64,000 bases of DNA, from NCBI GenBank assembly GCA_028868825.1, contig JAGWTU010000018.1, forward strand, positions 32,600-96,599. Direction: 5' to 3'. A program made the translations under genes and the position numbers. Below are positions 39,759 to 48,131 of this stretch, piece after piece. Every line of letters starts with the position of its first letter. The stretch's first letter is position 1. The DNA is from Burkholderiales bacterium (GTDB taxonomy: Bacteria; Pseudomonadota; Gammaproteobacteria; Burkholderiales; Burkholderiaceae_C). Under the pieces are notes generated by a model. That model made no database searches. It was not told where the DNA came from and saw only the letters and a list, made by a program, of their open reading frames with translations.

Positions 39759-40304
39759 TCATCCGGCCAGCGCGCAGCGCGCCCGGTGCAGACGCACGTA
39801 GAGGTTGGACTCGCTGATCGAGAGCTCGCGGCAGACGGCGTCGCTGTCGGCGTCGGCGAGCAGCCGCAGCTCGACGGCGCGGCGCAGGTGCTCGGGCAGC
39901 GCGGCGATGCGCGCGAGCGTCTGTGCCAGCCGCTCGCGCTGCTCGGCGACCTCGTCGGGGCGCGGCTGCGGGCAGGCGAGTTCGGGCGTGGCGGTGCCGC
40001 CATCGCCGTCGTCGTCGCCGGCCGCGTCGAGGCTGTCGTAGCCGACGCGCTCGCGCACGAGGTCGACGATCTTGTGCTTGAGCACGGCGACGAGCCAGCT
40101 GCGCAGCGCCGAGCGGCCGCCGAACAGCGCGCGCCCGCTGGCGACGGCCTCGAACACGTCGTGCACGAGGTCCTCGGCCAGCGCCGGGTCGAGCAGGCGC
40201 CGCCGCGCGTAGCGCACGAGGTAGTCGCGCTGCGGCGCGAGCTCGCTCCAGGCGACGGTGGCGGCGGGATGCGACGGGGCGGTGGCGGCGATCGGTGCTG
40301 GCAT
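39759..40304 (-). CDS. ECF-type RNA polymerase sigma factor
   Basis: A 181-residue sigma-70-family protein. Region 2 is in RDYLVRYARRRLLDPALAEDLVHDVFEAVASGRALFGGRSALRSWLVAVLKHKIVDLVRER. Region 4 (ALPEHLRRAVELRLLADADSDAVCRELSISESNLYVRLHRARCAL) carries the helix-turn-helix that reads the -35 box. A ~30-residue acidic linker separates them. No anti-sigma gene follows; a CBS protein does. I chose the ATG at 40304 over a GTG 48 bases upstream because the extra residues are unlike the family. It is divergent from a two-component system across 125 bases. Confidence 0.87.
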   Translation of the reverse strand: MPAPIAATAPSHPAATVAWSELAPQRDYLVRYARRRLLDPALAEDLVHDVFEAVASGRALFGGRSALRSWLVAVLKHKIVDLVRERVGYDSLDAAGDDDGDGGTATPELACPQPRPDEVAEQRERLAQTLARIAALPEHLRRAVELRLLADADSDAVCRELSISESNLYVRLHRARCALAG

Positions 40305-40362
40305 GGTGTGCTCGGGGCTGCGGTGGCGATGGCTACACTGTGCGCAGGCCACCTCGCAGGCC

Positions 40363-40389
40363 GATCACCGAAGATCACAGCGAGATCAC
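40363..40389. promoter_or_regulatory. Three phased GATCAC direct repeats (probable response-regulator site)
   Basis: GATCAC occurs at 40363, 40373 and 40384, that is, at spacings of 10 and 11 bases, one helical turn each. It lies in the 125-base gap between the sigma-factor gene and the OmpR-type regulator gene. OmpR/PhoB-family regulators bind head-to-tail repeats with this phasing, so autoregulation by the adjacent regulator, possibly with control of the sigma gene, is inferred. Confidence 0.55.
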
Positions 40390-40429
40390 ATCGGCGTAAG
40401 AAACGCACCGCGCCTCCGACGGCTCACGC

Positions 40430-41140
40430 ATGGGCAGCCACATCCTCGTCGCCGAAGACCAGTCCGACATCCGCGACCTCATCGTCCTCAACCTGCGCCA
40501 GGCCGGCTACGAGGTGACGGCGGTCGCCGACGGCCGCGCGGCGCTGGCCAGCCAGCTCGAGCGCGCGCGCGACCTGCTGCTGCTCGACCTGATGATGCCG
40601 GGCCTGGACGGCATCGAGGTCTGCAAGGCGCTGCGCGCGCGCGGCCACGCGACGCCGATCCTGATGCTCACGGCCAAGAGCACCGAGCTCGACCGCGTGC
40701 TCGGCCTCGAGCTCGGGGCCGACGATTACCTGACGAAGCCGTTCTCGATGGCCGAGCTGCTGGCGCGCGTGAAGGCGCTGCTGCGCCGCGCCGAGCTGCT
40801 GCGCGCGGCGCAGGCGGCGCCGGCGGCGGCCGCCGCGGTGCGCAACGGCGAGCTCGAGATCCTGCCCGAGCGGCGCGAGGTGCGCGTGGCCGGTCGCGCG
40901 CTCGAGTTCACGGCGCTGGAGTTCGAGCTGCTGCTGCATTTCGCCTCGCATCCGGGCCAGGTCTTCTCGCGCGCGCAGCTGCTCGACGCCGTCTGGGGCT
41001 ACAGCCACGACGGCTACGAGCACACGGTGACGACGCACATCAACCGCCTGCGCGCCAAGGTCGAGCAGGAGCCGCTGCAGCCGCGCTTCATCCTCACCGT
41101 GCGCGGCGCCGGCTACAAGATGCGCGACGCGCCGCGATGA
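40430..41140 (+). CDS. OmpR/PhoB-family response regulator
   Basis: A 236-residue DNA-binding regulator. The receiver domain (1-120) has the acidic pair in ILVAEDQSD, phospho-acceptor Asp53 in LLLLDLMMPGLDG, the Thr/Ser switch in LMLTAKS and Lys in DDYLTKPFS. An Ala-rich linker leads to the winged-helix domain (about 138-232) with EFTALEFELLLHFASHPGQVFSRAQLLDAVWGY and THINRLRAKVE. Its TGA overlaps the ATG of the kinase gene, so the pair is coupled. Three phased GATCAC repeats upstream are its likely binding site. Confidence 0.95.
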   Translation: MGSHILVAEDQSDIRDLIVLNLRQAGYEVTAVADGRAALASQLERARDLLLLDLMMPGLDGIEVCKALRARGHATPILMLTAKSTELDRVLGLELGADDYLTKPFSMAELLARVKALLRRAELLRAAQAAPAAAAAVRNGELEILPERREVRVAGRALEFTALEFELLLHFASHPGQVFSRAQLLDAVWGYSHDGYEHTVTTHINRLRAKVEQEPLQPRFILTVRGAGYKMRDAPR

Positions 41141-42684
41141 CGGTCCGCCTGCGCCTGGCGCTGACGATCTTCCTCACCGGGCTGGCGACGGCGCTGGGCG
41201 TGATCGTGACGGTGGCGATCGCCTTCCAGCGCTTCGAGCACGAGAGCACGTACGAGCGCGCCGACGCGTTCCTCAGCCGCGTGACGGCGCAGCACGACGA
41301 CCTGCTCGAGCAGCACGAGCGCGACCCGCAGGCCTTCGTCGCGATGCTGCGCAACCTGCTGCTGTACGCGCCCGACACCCAGCTCTACCTGCTCGACGAC
41401 CAGGGCACGGTGCTCGCGCACACCGGCCAGGTGCATCTGGCCAGCGGCTTCAAGGTGGCGCTCGCGCCGGTGCTCGAGGCCGCCGACGCGGCGACGCGGC
41501 GCGACATCCACCACGCCGCCTTCGTGATGGGCGAGGACCCCGAATACATGGATGCCGATGCGGTCATCGCGGCGCGCGCGCTGCAGCGCGCGCCACCGGG
41601 AACCGACGCCTTGCAGCGTGCGCCACCCGCGCCCGCCATTGCCGGCTACCTCTACCTCGTCAGCCGCAAGCCCGGCCTGCCGGCCACGCGCATGGAGCTG
41701 CTGCGCAGCGGCCTGACCTCGCCGGCGCTGCTGCCGGTGCTCGCCGTCGTGCTGCTGACGACGGGGCTGGCGTTGTGGATCATCGCCGCGGTGACGCGGC
41801 CGCTGCGCGTGCTCAGCGACGAGGTCGATGGCGCCGCGCGCACCGGCTTCGATCCGCGCGGCGGCGCGCCGGCGGCGATCGCCGATGCGCCGGCGGCGGT
41901 CGACGACGAGATCGCGCGGCTGCGTCGCGGCTTCCACGCGCTGCTGGCGCGGCTGCGCATGCAGTGGGACGAGCTGCGTCGGCTCGACCATTTCCGGCGC
42001 GAGGGCGTGAGCAATCTCTCGCACGACCTGCGCTCGCCGCTGACGGCCACCGTCGCCTGCCTCGAGACGCTGGAGGCCCGCTGGGCCGGCGCGGGCGCGC
42101 GCGACGAGGACCGCAGCCTCGTCGCCGTGGCGCTGCGCAACACGCGCAACGCGGCGGCGATGGTGCGCTCGCTGGGCGACCTGGCGCAACTCGACGAGCC
42201 GGCGTTCGAGCTGCACCCGATGCGGCTGGACCTCGGCGAGGTGCTCGACGACATCGCGCTGCGCTACGCGCCGCGCTGCGCCGAGCGCGGCGTGGCGCTG
42301 CGCTGCGATGCGCGCGGCGGCGAGCCGCTGCTGGCCGAGGTCGACGTCGAGCTGTTCGAGCGCGCCGTCGCCAACCTGCTCGACAACGCGCTGAAGTTCA
42401 CGCCCGCCGGGCGCGGCGTCGTCATCGCGACCGCGCGCGACGGCGCGCGCGTGCGCGTCGCCGTCGAGGACCAGGGCTGCGGCATCCCCGCGGCCGAGCT
42501 GCCGCGGCTCTTCGACCGCCTCTACCAGGTGCGCGCGAGCGTCGAGCCGGCGACGAGCGAGGCGGGCAAGGGGCTGGGGCTGGCGATTGTCAAGCGCATC
42601 GTCGAGCTGCACCGCGGCAGCGTCGCGGTGACGAGCCGACCGGGGGCGGGCACGACGGTGACGATCGAGCTGCCCGGGATCTGA
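41137..42684 (+). CDS. Membrane sensor histidine kinase, partner of the OmpR-type regulator
   Basis: A 515-residue kinase with membrane segments at about 7-29 and 188-212 around a ~155-residue periplasmic sensor. A HAMP-like linker follows, with the phospho-acceptor His in SNLSHDLRSPLTATVACLE. The ATPase domain has LLDNALKFTP (N box), VEDQGCGIPAAELPRLFDRLYQV (G1/F) and GKGLGLAIVKRIVELH (G2). The sensor region contains a short internal duplication, LQRAPP(G/A), ~12 residues apart. The signal is unknown. It overlaps the regulator gene (ATGA) and ends four bases before a convergent lipoprotein gene. Confidence 0.94.
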   Translation: MTVRLRLALTIFLTGLATALGVIVTVAIAFQRFEHESTYERADAFLSRVTAQHDDLLEQHERDPQAFVAMLRNLLLYAPDTQLYLLDDQGTVLAHTGQVHLASGFKVALAPVLEAADAATRRDIHHAAFVMGEDPEYMDADAVIAARALQRAPPGTDALQRAPPAPAIAGYLYLVSRKPGLPATRMELLRSGLTSPALLPVLAVVLLTTGLALWIIAAVTRPLRVLSDEVDGAARTGFDPRGGAPAAIADAPAAVDDEIARLRRGFHALLARLRMQWDELRRLDHFRREGVSNLSHDLRSPLTATVACLETLEARWAGAGARDEDRSLVAVALRNTRNAAAMVRSLGDLAQLDEPAFELHPMRLDLGEVLDDIALRYAPRCAERGVALRCDARGGEPLLAEVDVELFERAVANLLDNALKFTPAGRGVVIATARDGARVRVAVEDQGCGIPAAELPRLFDRLYQVRASVEPATSEAGKGLGLAIVKRIVELHRGSVAVTSRPGAGTTVTIELPGI

Positions 42685-42688
42685 TCGC

Positions 42689-43048
42689 TCAGCGGCGATC
42701 CCAGTGGCCGGGGGCCATACGCCAGCCCTGGCCCTCGCGCATCCACTGGTGCGGCACGTAGTGGTAGCCCTCGCGATGCCGCTCCCAGTGGCCCGGGTTC
42801 CAGACATGGCGGCCGCCCGACCAGGCCCAGAAGCCCGAAAGCCAGAAGAAGCCCGGCCCGGGCGCGACGCCCATGACCTCGACCGGCGGCGGCGGCGGGG
42901 CGACCATCACGACCTCCCCGCCCGCGTAGGGCGCCGGGCGTGCCGGGACGACGATGCAGGCGCCGAGCAGGCTGCTCACCGCGGCGGCGAGGGCGATCGA
43001 GGCGAGGGTGCGGCGGGTCGTGATCATCGGGGGGGTCCTGAGGTTCAT
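42689..43048 (-). CDS. YXWGXW-type repeat lipoprotein
   Basis: A 119-residue protein with a signal peptide and lipobox SLLGAC (Cys31), so it is probably anchored in a membrane. The mature part has a Val/Pro-rich segment and aromatic repeats: GFFWLSGFWAW, HVWNPGHWERHREGYHYVPHQW and GWRMAPGHWDRR. The W/Y-rich PGHW spacing is that of the YXWGXW repeat proteins, whose function is unknown. The ATG at 43048 has a strong GAGGGAGGA site. A downstream ATG (43027) would also keep the signal. It may be a target of the neighbouring two-component system. Confidence 0.82.
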   Translation of the reverse strand: MNLRTPPMITTRRTLASIALAAAVSSLLGACIVVPARPAPYAGGEVVMVAPPPPPVEVMGVAPGPGFFWLSGFWAWSGGRHVWNPGHWERHREGYHYVPHQWMREGQGWRMAPGHWDRR

Positions 43049-43110
43049 GGTCCTCCCTCAACGACCGGCGGCGGCCGCGCGCTGACCGCGGCGCGCGGAT
43101 TTACGCAGAT

Positions 43111-43440
43111 TCACCTCGGTCCGGCCGCGGCGGCCGCGGGCGCGACATCGGCCAGCAGCGTGAAATGCTCCACGACAGGCGGCGCGGCGAAGAACGGGCC
43201 GACGATGGCGCGCCACTGCGGGAACAGCGGGCCCTCGCGGAAGGTGACGGTGTGGTCCTCGAGCCGCGCCCAGTGGATCAGTAGCACGTAGCGCTCGGGC
43301 TGCTCGATGCCATGCTCGATGCGCGCGCCGCGGAACCCCGGCGCGCCGGCGATGACGGAGGCGACGCCGCGCTGGATGGCGGCTTCGAATTCGGCCTGGC
43401 GGCCGGGCTGGATGCGGATGTCGGCGATTTCGAGGATCAA
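43111..43440 (-). CDS. Antibiotic biosynthesis monooxygenase (ABM) fold protein
   Basis: A 109-residue protein with the dimeric ferredoxin-like ABM fold. It reads LEIADIRIQPGRQAEFEAAI, a segment with APGFRGARIEHGIEQPERYVLLIHWARLEDHTVTF, then a final FTLLADV strand. ABM proteins include small cofactor-free oxygenases and heme-degrading enzymes, so the substrate is open. The start is TTG at 43440, with GGGAG 6-10 bases upstream. The upstream part of this frame is antisense to the HD-GYP gene and is not coding. Confidence 0.8.
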   Translation of the reverse strand: MILEIADIRIQPGRQAEFEAAIQRGVASVIAGAPGFRGARIEHGIEQPERYVLLIHWARLEDHTVTFREGPLFPQWRAIVGPFFAAPPVVEHFTLLADVAPAAAAAGPR

Positions 43441-43526
43441 GGGCCACTCCCGGGTTGTGCGGTGGGCGAGTTTCCCATGCGACACGCGCGTGGCGGCCGT
43501 CCCGGCGCTCCGGTGCCCAGGATGGC

Positions 43527-43553
43527 TCAAGTTCCCGTTCCCATGCCCGAAAA
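43527..43553 (+). promoter_or_regulatory. Sigma-28 (FliA)-like promoter before the HD-GYP/EAL operon
   Basis: TCAAGTTC (43527-43534), exactly 11 bases, then CCCGAAAA (43546-43553). The sigma-28 consensus is TAAAGTTT-N11-GCCGATAA, so each half matches 6 of 8 with the correct spacer. It lies about 62 bases before the HD-GYP start codon, leaving a plausible leader. The match is from reading only. Confidence 0.6.
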
Positions 43554-43614
43554 CAGGACATGGGGCGGGCGCGGAGCACCGCCCTGCCGTGCTGTATGGA
43601 GCAAAGAGGTCCGA

Positions 43615-44904
43615 ATGTCGTCCACGATTGCCGTCGAAGAGCTTCGAGTCGGCATGTACATCCAGCTCGACGGCGGTTGGCTCTCGCATCCGTTCCCGCT
43701 GTCGAGCTTCCGCATTGCGACGGCCGAGCAGATCGCGACGCTGCAGGGCCTGGGCCTGGCGCGCGTGCGCTGGGTGCCGGACAAGAGCGAGCTGGCCGGC
43801 GCCGCCACGGCGGCTCCCGTCGGCGCCGCGGCGGCCGGCGACGAGGCCGCCGCGGCGACGGCGCCGCTGCTCAGCCCGGCCGACGCCCAGGCGGCGCAGC
43901 GCCGCGTCTGGCTCGCCGCGCAGCGCGACGCTGCCCGGCTGTGCGAGCGCCAGCATGCCGAGGCTGCGCAGGCCTGGCGTGGCGCCCTCGACCTCGTCGC
44001 CGCCCGGCCGCAGGAAGCGGGCCGCACGACCGAGGCGCTGACCCGCGCGATGCTCGAGAAGATGCTCGGCTCCGACGAGATCGGCATCCGCCTCGTCGCC
44101 GGTGGCGGCGACCGCGCCGGCGGCCACGCCCTGAACGTGGCGGTTATCTCGCTGCTCATCGGGCGCACGCTCGGTCTGCCCGACGAGGCGATGCAGGACC
44201 TGGGCGTCGGCGCGCTGATGCACGATGTCGGCAAGATCGACCTGCCCGACCGCTTCCGCCATGTCGAGGACGGCTTCAGCAATGCCGAACTCGGCCTCTA
44301 CCGCGACCATGTCGCCAAGGGCGTGATGCATGCGCAGCGCATGCAGCTGCGCGCCGGCGCGCTGGCCGTGCTGGCGCAGCACCACGAACATGCCGACGGC
44401 AGCGGCTTCCCGCTCAAGCTCGCCGGCGAGCGCATCGCGCTGGCCTCGCGCATCGTCGCCGTCGTCAACCGCTACGACAATCTCTGCAACCCGGGCACGC
44501 GCACGCTGGCGCTGACGCCGCACGAGGCGGTGGCGACGATGTTCGCCCAGGGCCGTACGCGCTGGGACGCGACCGTGCTGAGCGCCTTCATCCGCATGAT
44601 GGGCGTGTACCCGGCGGGCTCGCTGGTGCAGCTCACCGACGATCGCTACGCGATGGTCGTCGGCGTCAATTCGAGCCGGCCGCTGAAGCCGCGCGTGCTG
44701 GTGCACGAGCCGCATGGGCGCGGCCAGGCCGTCGCGGCCGAGGCGCAGCTGCTCGACCTCGAGCAGGCCCACGATCTCGGCATCCGGCGCAGCCTCGCGG
44801 CGAGCAAGCTGCCGCCGGCGGTGCTGCAGGCGCTGGACCCGCGCCCGCGCGTGGCCTATTACTTCGAGCCGATCGCGCGCGAATGCGCGCCCAGCGCCGC
44901 GTGA
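43615..44904 (+). CDS. HD-GYP c-di-GMP phosphodiesterase with DUF3391 N-terminus
   Basis: A 429-residue cytoplasmic protein. The N-terminus AVEELRVGMYIQLDGGWLSHPF is the DUF3391 segment that precedes many HD-GYP domains. The catalytic domain has His203-Asp204 in LMHDVGKIDLPDRF and the GYP-type motif HHEHADGSGFP (about 256-266), with Phe for Tyr. HD-GYP enzymes hydrolyse c-di-GMP to GMP. The ATG at 43615 has AGAGG upstream. Its TGA overlaps the GTG of the next gene, which encodes an EAL protein, so two different c-di-GMP hydrolases are made together. A sigma-28-like promoter precedes it. Confidence 0.92.
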   Translation: MSSTIAVEELRVGMYIQLDGGWLSHPFPLSSFRIATAEQIATLQGLGLARVRWVPDKSELAGAATAAPVGAAAAGDEAAAATAPLLSPADAQAAQRRVWLAAQRDAARLCERQHAEAAQAWRGALDLVAARPQEAGRTTEALTRAMLEKMLGSDEIGIRLVAGGGDRAGGHALNVAVISLLIGRTLGLPDEAMQDLGVGALMHDVGKIDLPDRFRHVEDGFSNAELGLYRDHVAKGVMHAQRMQLRAGALAVLAQHHEHADGSGFPLKLAGERIALASRIVAVVNRYDNLCNPGTRTLALTPHEAVATMFAQGRTRWDATVLSAFIRMMGVYPAGSLVQLTDDRYAMVVGVNSSRPLKPRVLVHEPHGRGQAVAAEAQLLDLEQAHDLGIRRSLAASKLPPAVLQALDPRPRVAYYFEPIARECAPSAA

Positions 44905-47036
44905 AGAACGCAAGCGCCACCGCCCTGCCGCCGGCCGCCGCGCCGGCGATCCATGGCTGGGCGGCGCTGATCGATGCCATGCCGCACGCGGCCTGGGTCG
45001 TGCGGCTGTCAGATGGCCGCGTCGCGGCGGCGAACCCCGCGGCCGCGGCCCTCTTCGGGCGCGCCGTGGACGAACTCGTCGGCGCCGACGTGCAGCAGCT
45101 GGCGCCCTCGCCCGAGGACCTGCTGTGGTGGGAGGCGGCCGCCGCCGGCAGCACGCCGCGGCTGCATTCGGACACCCTGATCGCCGCGGCCGACGGCCAG
45201 CTGCGCCATGTCAGCCGCAGCATCGACGGCATCGCCGGCGCCGACGGCGTCGCCGACCACGCGCTGGTCGTCGCCTGCGACCGCAGCGCCGAGCACGAGG
45301 CCGAGGCCGAACGCGAGGTCCTGCTCGCCGAACTCCAGGCGACGCTCGAGGCCACCGCCGACGGCCTGCTCGTCACCGACCTCGCCGGCCGGCTGCGCGC
45401 CTTCAACCGCCGCTACGCCGAGATCTGGGGTCTGCCGCTGGCGCTGCTGCAGGAGCACGACGACGCGGCGGTGCAGGCGTGGATGGCGCGCAGCGTCGTC
45501 GCCGACCCCGACGGGCCCGACTACGGCGCGCGCGTGCACCAGTTGCTGCAGGCGACGCTGATCGTCGCCACCGACCGCCTCGTGCTGCACAACGCCCGCG
45601 TCATCGAACGCGTGACGCGGCCGCTGATCTGCCATGGCCGGCCGCAGGGCCGCGTCTGGTCGTTCCGCGACCTCACCGAGCGCGTCGCGGCGGCCGAGAA
45701 GATCGAGTCGCTGACGCTGCAGGACGCGCTCACCGGGCTGCCGAACCGGCGCGCGCTGGCCGACCGGGTCGAGGCGCTGGCGGCCAAGGCGCGGCGCGAG
45801 GAGCGCAGCTTCGGCCTGCTCTTCGTCGACCTCGACCGCTTCCGCCACATCAACGACAGCCTCGGCCACGAGATCGGCGACCAGGTGCTGCTCGACGTCG
45901 CCCAGCGCATCGGCGGCTGCCTGCGCCAGGACGATGTGCTGGCGCGGCTGGGCGGCGACCAGTTCGTCGTCCTCGTCCACCCCGCCGACGCCGCGGCCGC
46001 CGAGGCCACGGCGCGCCGCGTGCTCAACGTCGTCGCCCAGCCCAGCAGCATCGACGGCGCGCATTTCACGCTGACCTGCAGCATCGGCATCGCGATCGGC
46101 CCGGCGCATGGCTCGCGGCTGGAGGACCTGCTGCGGCATGCCGAGGCGGCGATGCGCGCGGCCAAGGCCGGCGGCCGCGCGAGCTACCGGCTGCACCAGG
46201 CGCGCGCCGAGGGCGACCGGCGGCTGCAGATGCGGCTGGACCATGCGATGCGCCAGGCCCTGGTCAGCGGCCGCTTCCGGCTGCACTACCAGCCGCAGAT
46301 CGACCTCGCCAGCGGCGCCATCGTCGGCGCCGAGGCGCTGCTGCGCTGGCGCGATCCCGAGCTCGGCGAGGTGTCGCCCGTCACCTTCATCCCGGTGGCC
46401 GAGGAAAGCGGCTTCATCGTCGCCATCGGCGACTGGGTGCTCAGCCAGGCCGTGCGCCAGGCCGTGCTGTGGCAGCAGCGCGGGCTGGCGCTGCCGATCG
46501 CGATCAACGTCTCGGCGCTGCAATTCCAGCAGCCGCAGTTCGTCGACCGCGTCGCCAGCGTGCTCGCCGTCAGCGGGCTGCCGCCGCGCCTGCTCGAGCT
46601 CGAGCTCACCGAGTCGATCCTCGTCCACGACGCCGCCGAGGCGCTGCACCGGCTGCACGCGCTGGCGCGTCTGGGCGTGCGGCTGGCGATCGACGACTTC
46701 GGCACCGGCTACTCGAGCCTGGCCTACCTGAAGCGCTTCCCGATCGGCAAGCTCAAGATCGACCGCAGCTTCGTCGGCGGCCTGCCCGACGACGACAGCG
46801 ATGCCGCCATCGTGCGCGCGATCCTGCAGATGGCGCGCGCGCTCGGCCTCAAGGTCATCGCCGAGGGCGTCGAGACCGAGGCCCAGCGCCGCTTCCTGCA
46901 CGACAACGGCTGCGCCGAGTTCCAGGGCTTCCTCTATGCGCCGGCGCTCGACGCGCTCAGCCTCGAGCAGCGCCTGGTCCTCGCCGCCGCCCGTGCGCCC
47001 GAGAGCCGGCAGCGGATCCGCCTCGTGCGCACCTGA
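44901..47036 (+). CDS. PAS-PAS-GGDEF-EAL protein with degenerate GGDQF site
   Basis: A 711-residue soluble protein. Two PAS-like domains (about 15-130 and 150-270) are followed by a GGDEF domain (275-440) whose signature reads GGDQF (351-355), which probably abolishes diguanylate cyclase activity. The EAL domain (455-700) is intact: GAEALLRWRD, INVSALQF, LELTESIL, IDDFGTGYSSL, KIDRSFV, AEGVETEAQ and FQGFLYA. It should act as a c-di-GMP phosphodiesterase, perhaps activated by GTP bound to the degenerate GGDEF domain. The start is GTG in a GTGA overlap; an ATG 18 bases upstream is an alternative. Confidence 0.92.
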   Translation: MKNASATALPPAAAPAIHGWAALIDAMPHAAWVVRLSDGRVAAANPAAAALFGRAVDELVGADVQQLAPSPEDLLWWEAAAAGSTPRLHSDTLIAAADGQLRHVSRSIDGIAGADGVADHALVVACDRSAEHEAEAEREVLLAELQATLEATADGLLVTDLAGRLRAFNRRYAEIWGLPLALLQEHDDAAVQAWMARSVVADPDGPDYGARVHQLLQATLIVATDRLVLHNARVIERVTRPLICHGRPQGRVWSFRDLTERVAAAEKIESLTLQDALTGLPNRRALADRVEALAAKARREERSFGLLFVDLDRFRHINDSLGHEIGDQVLLDVAQRIGGCLRQDDVLARLGGDQFVVLVHPADAAAAEATARRVLNVVAQPSSIDGAHFTLTCSIGIAIGPAHGSRLEDLLRHAEAAMRAAKAGGRASYRLHQARAEGDRRLQMRLDHAMRQALVSGRFRLHYQPQIDLASGAIVGAEALLRWRDPELGEVSPVTFIPVAEESGFIVAIGDWVLSQAVRQAVLWQQRGLALPIAINVSALQFQQPQFVDRVASVLAVSGLPPRLLELELTESILVHDAAEALHRLHALARLGVRLAIDDFGTGYSSLAYLKRFPIGKLKIDRSFVGGLPDDDSDAAIVRAILQMARALGLKVIAEGVETEAQRRFLHDNGCAEFQGFLYAPALDALSLEQRLVLAAARAPESRQRIRLVRT

Positions 47037-47131
47037 AGCCGCCGATTCCGGGCCGGCGCCGGACCGAAGTCGTTCGCGACCGACGGCGGCGGCACAATCC
47101 GGTGCACCCAGGGCCGCTGCCAAACACCGCC

Positions 47132-47449
47132 ATGATCTACAAGTTCAAGAGTTCCGTCGCCGCCGACCTGCTGATGCTGGCCGCCGACGGCGACCGCATG
47201 CTGCGCCTGCTCGGGCGCGACCCGGCGCCCAAGGGCATCATCGAGCCGGCCGCCATGCCCGCGGCGATCGCCGCGCTCGAAGCGGCGATCGCCCGCGCCG
47301 AGGACCCGGCCGCCGAGGCGGGCCCGCAGGCAGGCGCCGGCGCCGAGGCGGGCGAACCGGCCGTCGGCCTGCGCCAGCGCCTGTGGCCGATGGTGCAACT
47401 GCTGCGGCAATGCCAGGCCGCCGATGCCGCGGTGGTCTGGGGCGTGTGA
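47132..47449 (+). CDS. DUF1840 family protein
   Basis: A 105-residue protein matching DUF1840, a family of unknown function seen mainly in betaproteobacteria. It starts MIYKFKSSVAADLLMLAADGDRMLRLLGRD with the typical KGIIEPAAMPAAI segment. It ends LRQRLWPMVQLLRQCQAADAAVVWGV. The middle is an Ala/Glu-rich linker with AGAGAEAGE. There is no signal peptide. It stands 95 bases after the EAL gene and 33 before the next gene. Confidence 0.88.
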   Translation: MIYKFKSSVAADLLMLAADGDRMLRLLGRDPAPKGIIEPAAMPAAIAALEAAIARAEDPAAEAGPQAGAGAEAGEPAVGLRQRLWPMVQLLRQCQAADAAVVWGV

Positions 47450-47482
47450 CGGCATACTGCGTGAAATGACGGAGAGGTGGAC

Positions 47483-48118
47483 ATGAAGCTCTGGAGCGAC
47501 AGCTGGACCAATGGCGACCGTATTCCGGCGCGTTTCGCCGCCGGCCAACCCGACGGCGCGGGCGGGGCGATGTTCAGCGACAACCTCAATCCGCATCTCG
47601 CCTGGTCCGACGTGCCCGCGGCGGCGCGCTCGATGGTGCTGATCTGCCACGACTTCGACGTCCCCGGCCGCGCCGACGACGTCAACCAGCCGGGGCGCGA
47701 GATCCCGGCCGATCTCGAGCGCGTCGACTTCTTCCACTGGGTGCTGGTCGACCTGCCGCCGCTGCCCACCGTGATCGCCGAGGGTGAATTCAGCAACGGT
47801 TTCGTCGCCCGCGGCAAACCGGGTCCGCAGGCGCGCGGCAGCGCGCGCCACGGCATCAACGACTACACGGCCTGGTTCGCCGGCAACCCGGAGATGGCGG
47901 GCGACTACTACGGCTACGACGGCCCCTTCCCGCCGTTCAACGATTCGCTCGTCCACCATTACGTGTTCACGCTCTATGCCGTGGCGCTGCCGCGCCTGCC
48001 GGTCGAGGGCCGCTTCAACGGCACCCAGGTGCGCGAGAAGCTCGCCGGCCGCGTGCTCGCCGAGGCCACGTTCTCGGGCACCTACACGCTCAACCCGCGC
48101 CTGCTCAGCGGCGCCTGA
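47483..48118 (+). CDS. YbhB/YbcL family (PEBP-like, Raf kinase inhibitor-like) protein
   Basis: A 211-residue protein of the phosphatidylethanolamine-binding-protein fold. Family segments are GAMFSDNLNPHLAWSDVPAAARSMVLICHDFDVP, VDFFHWVLVDLPP, YYGYDGPFPPFNDSLVHHYVFTLYAV and a C-terminal LAEATFSGTYTLN. The bacterial role is unknown; a ligand pocket is conserved. The ATG at 47483 has GGAGAGG 5-11 bases upstream. A GTG six bases earlier overlaps that site and is less likely. There is no signal peptide. Confidence 0.9.
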   Translation: MKLWSDSWTNGDRIPARFAAGQPDGAGGAMFSDNLNPHLAWSDVPAAARSMVLICHDFDVPGRADDVNQPGREIPADLERVDFFHWVLVDLPPLPTVIAEGEFSNGFVARGKPGPQARGSARHGINDYTAWFAGNPEMAGDYYGYDGPFPPFNDSLVHHYVFTLYAVALPRLPVEGRFNGTQVREKLAGRVLAEATFSGTYTLNPRLLSGA

Positions 48119-48131
48119 GCGCGGCCGCCGC

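Noticed and set aside
41575..41630. Short direct repeat (LQRAPP twice) in the kinase sensor domain as a regulatory DNA repeat
   Set aside because: It lies inside the coding frame and reads as a minor in-frame duplication in a flexible loop.
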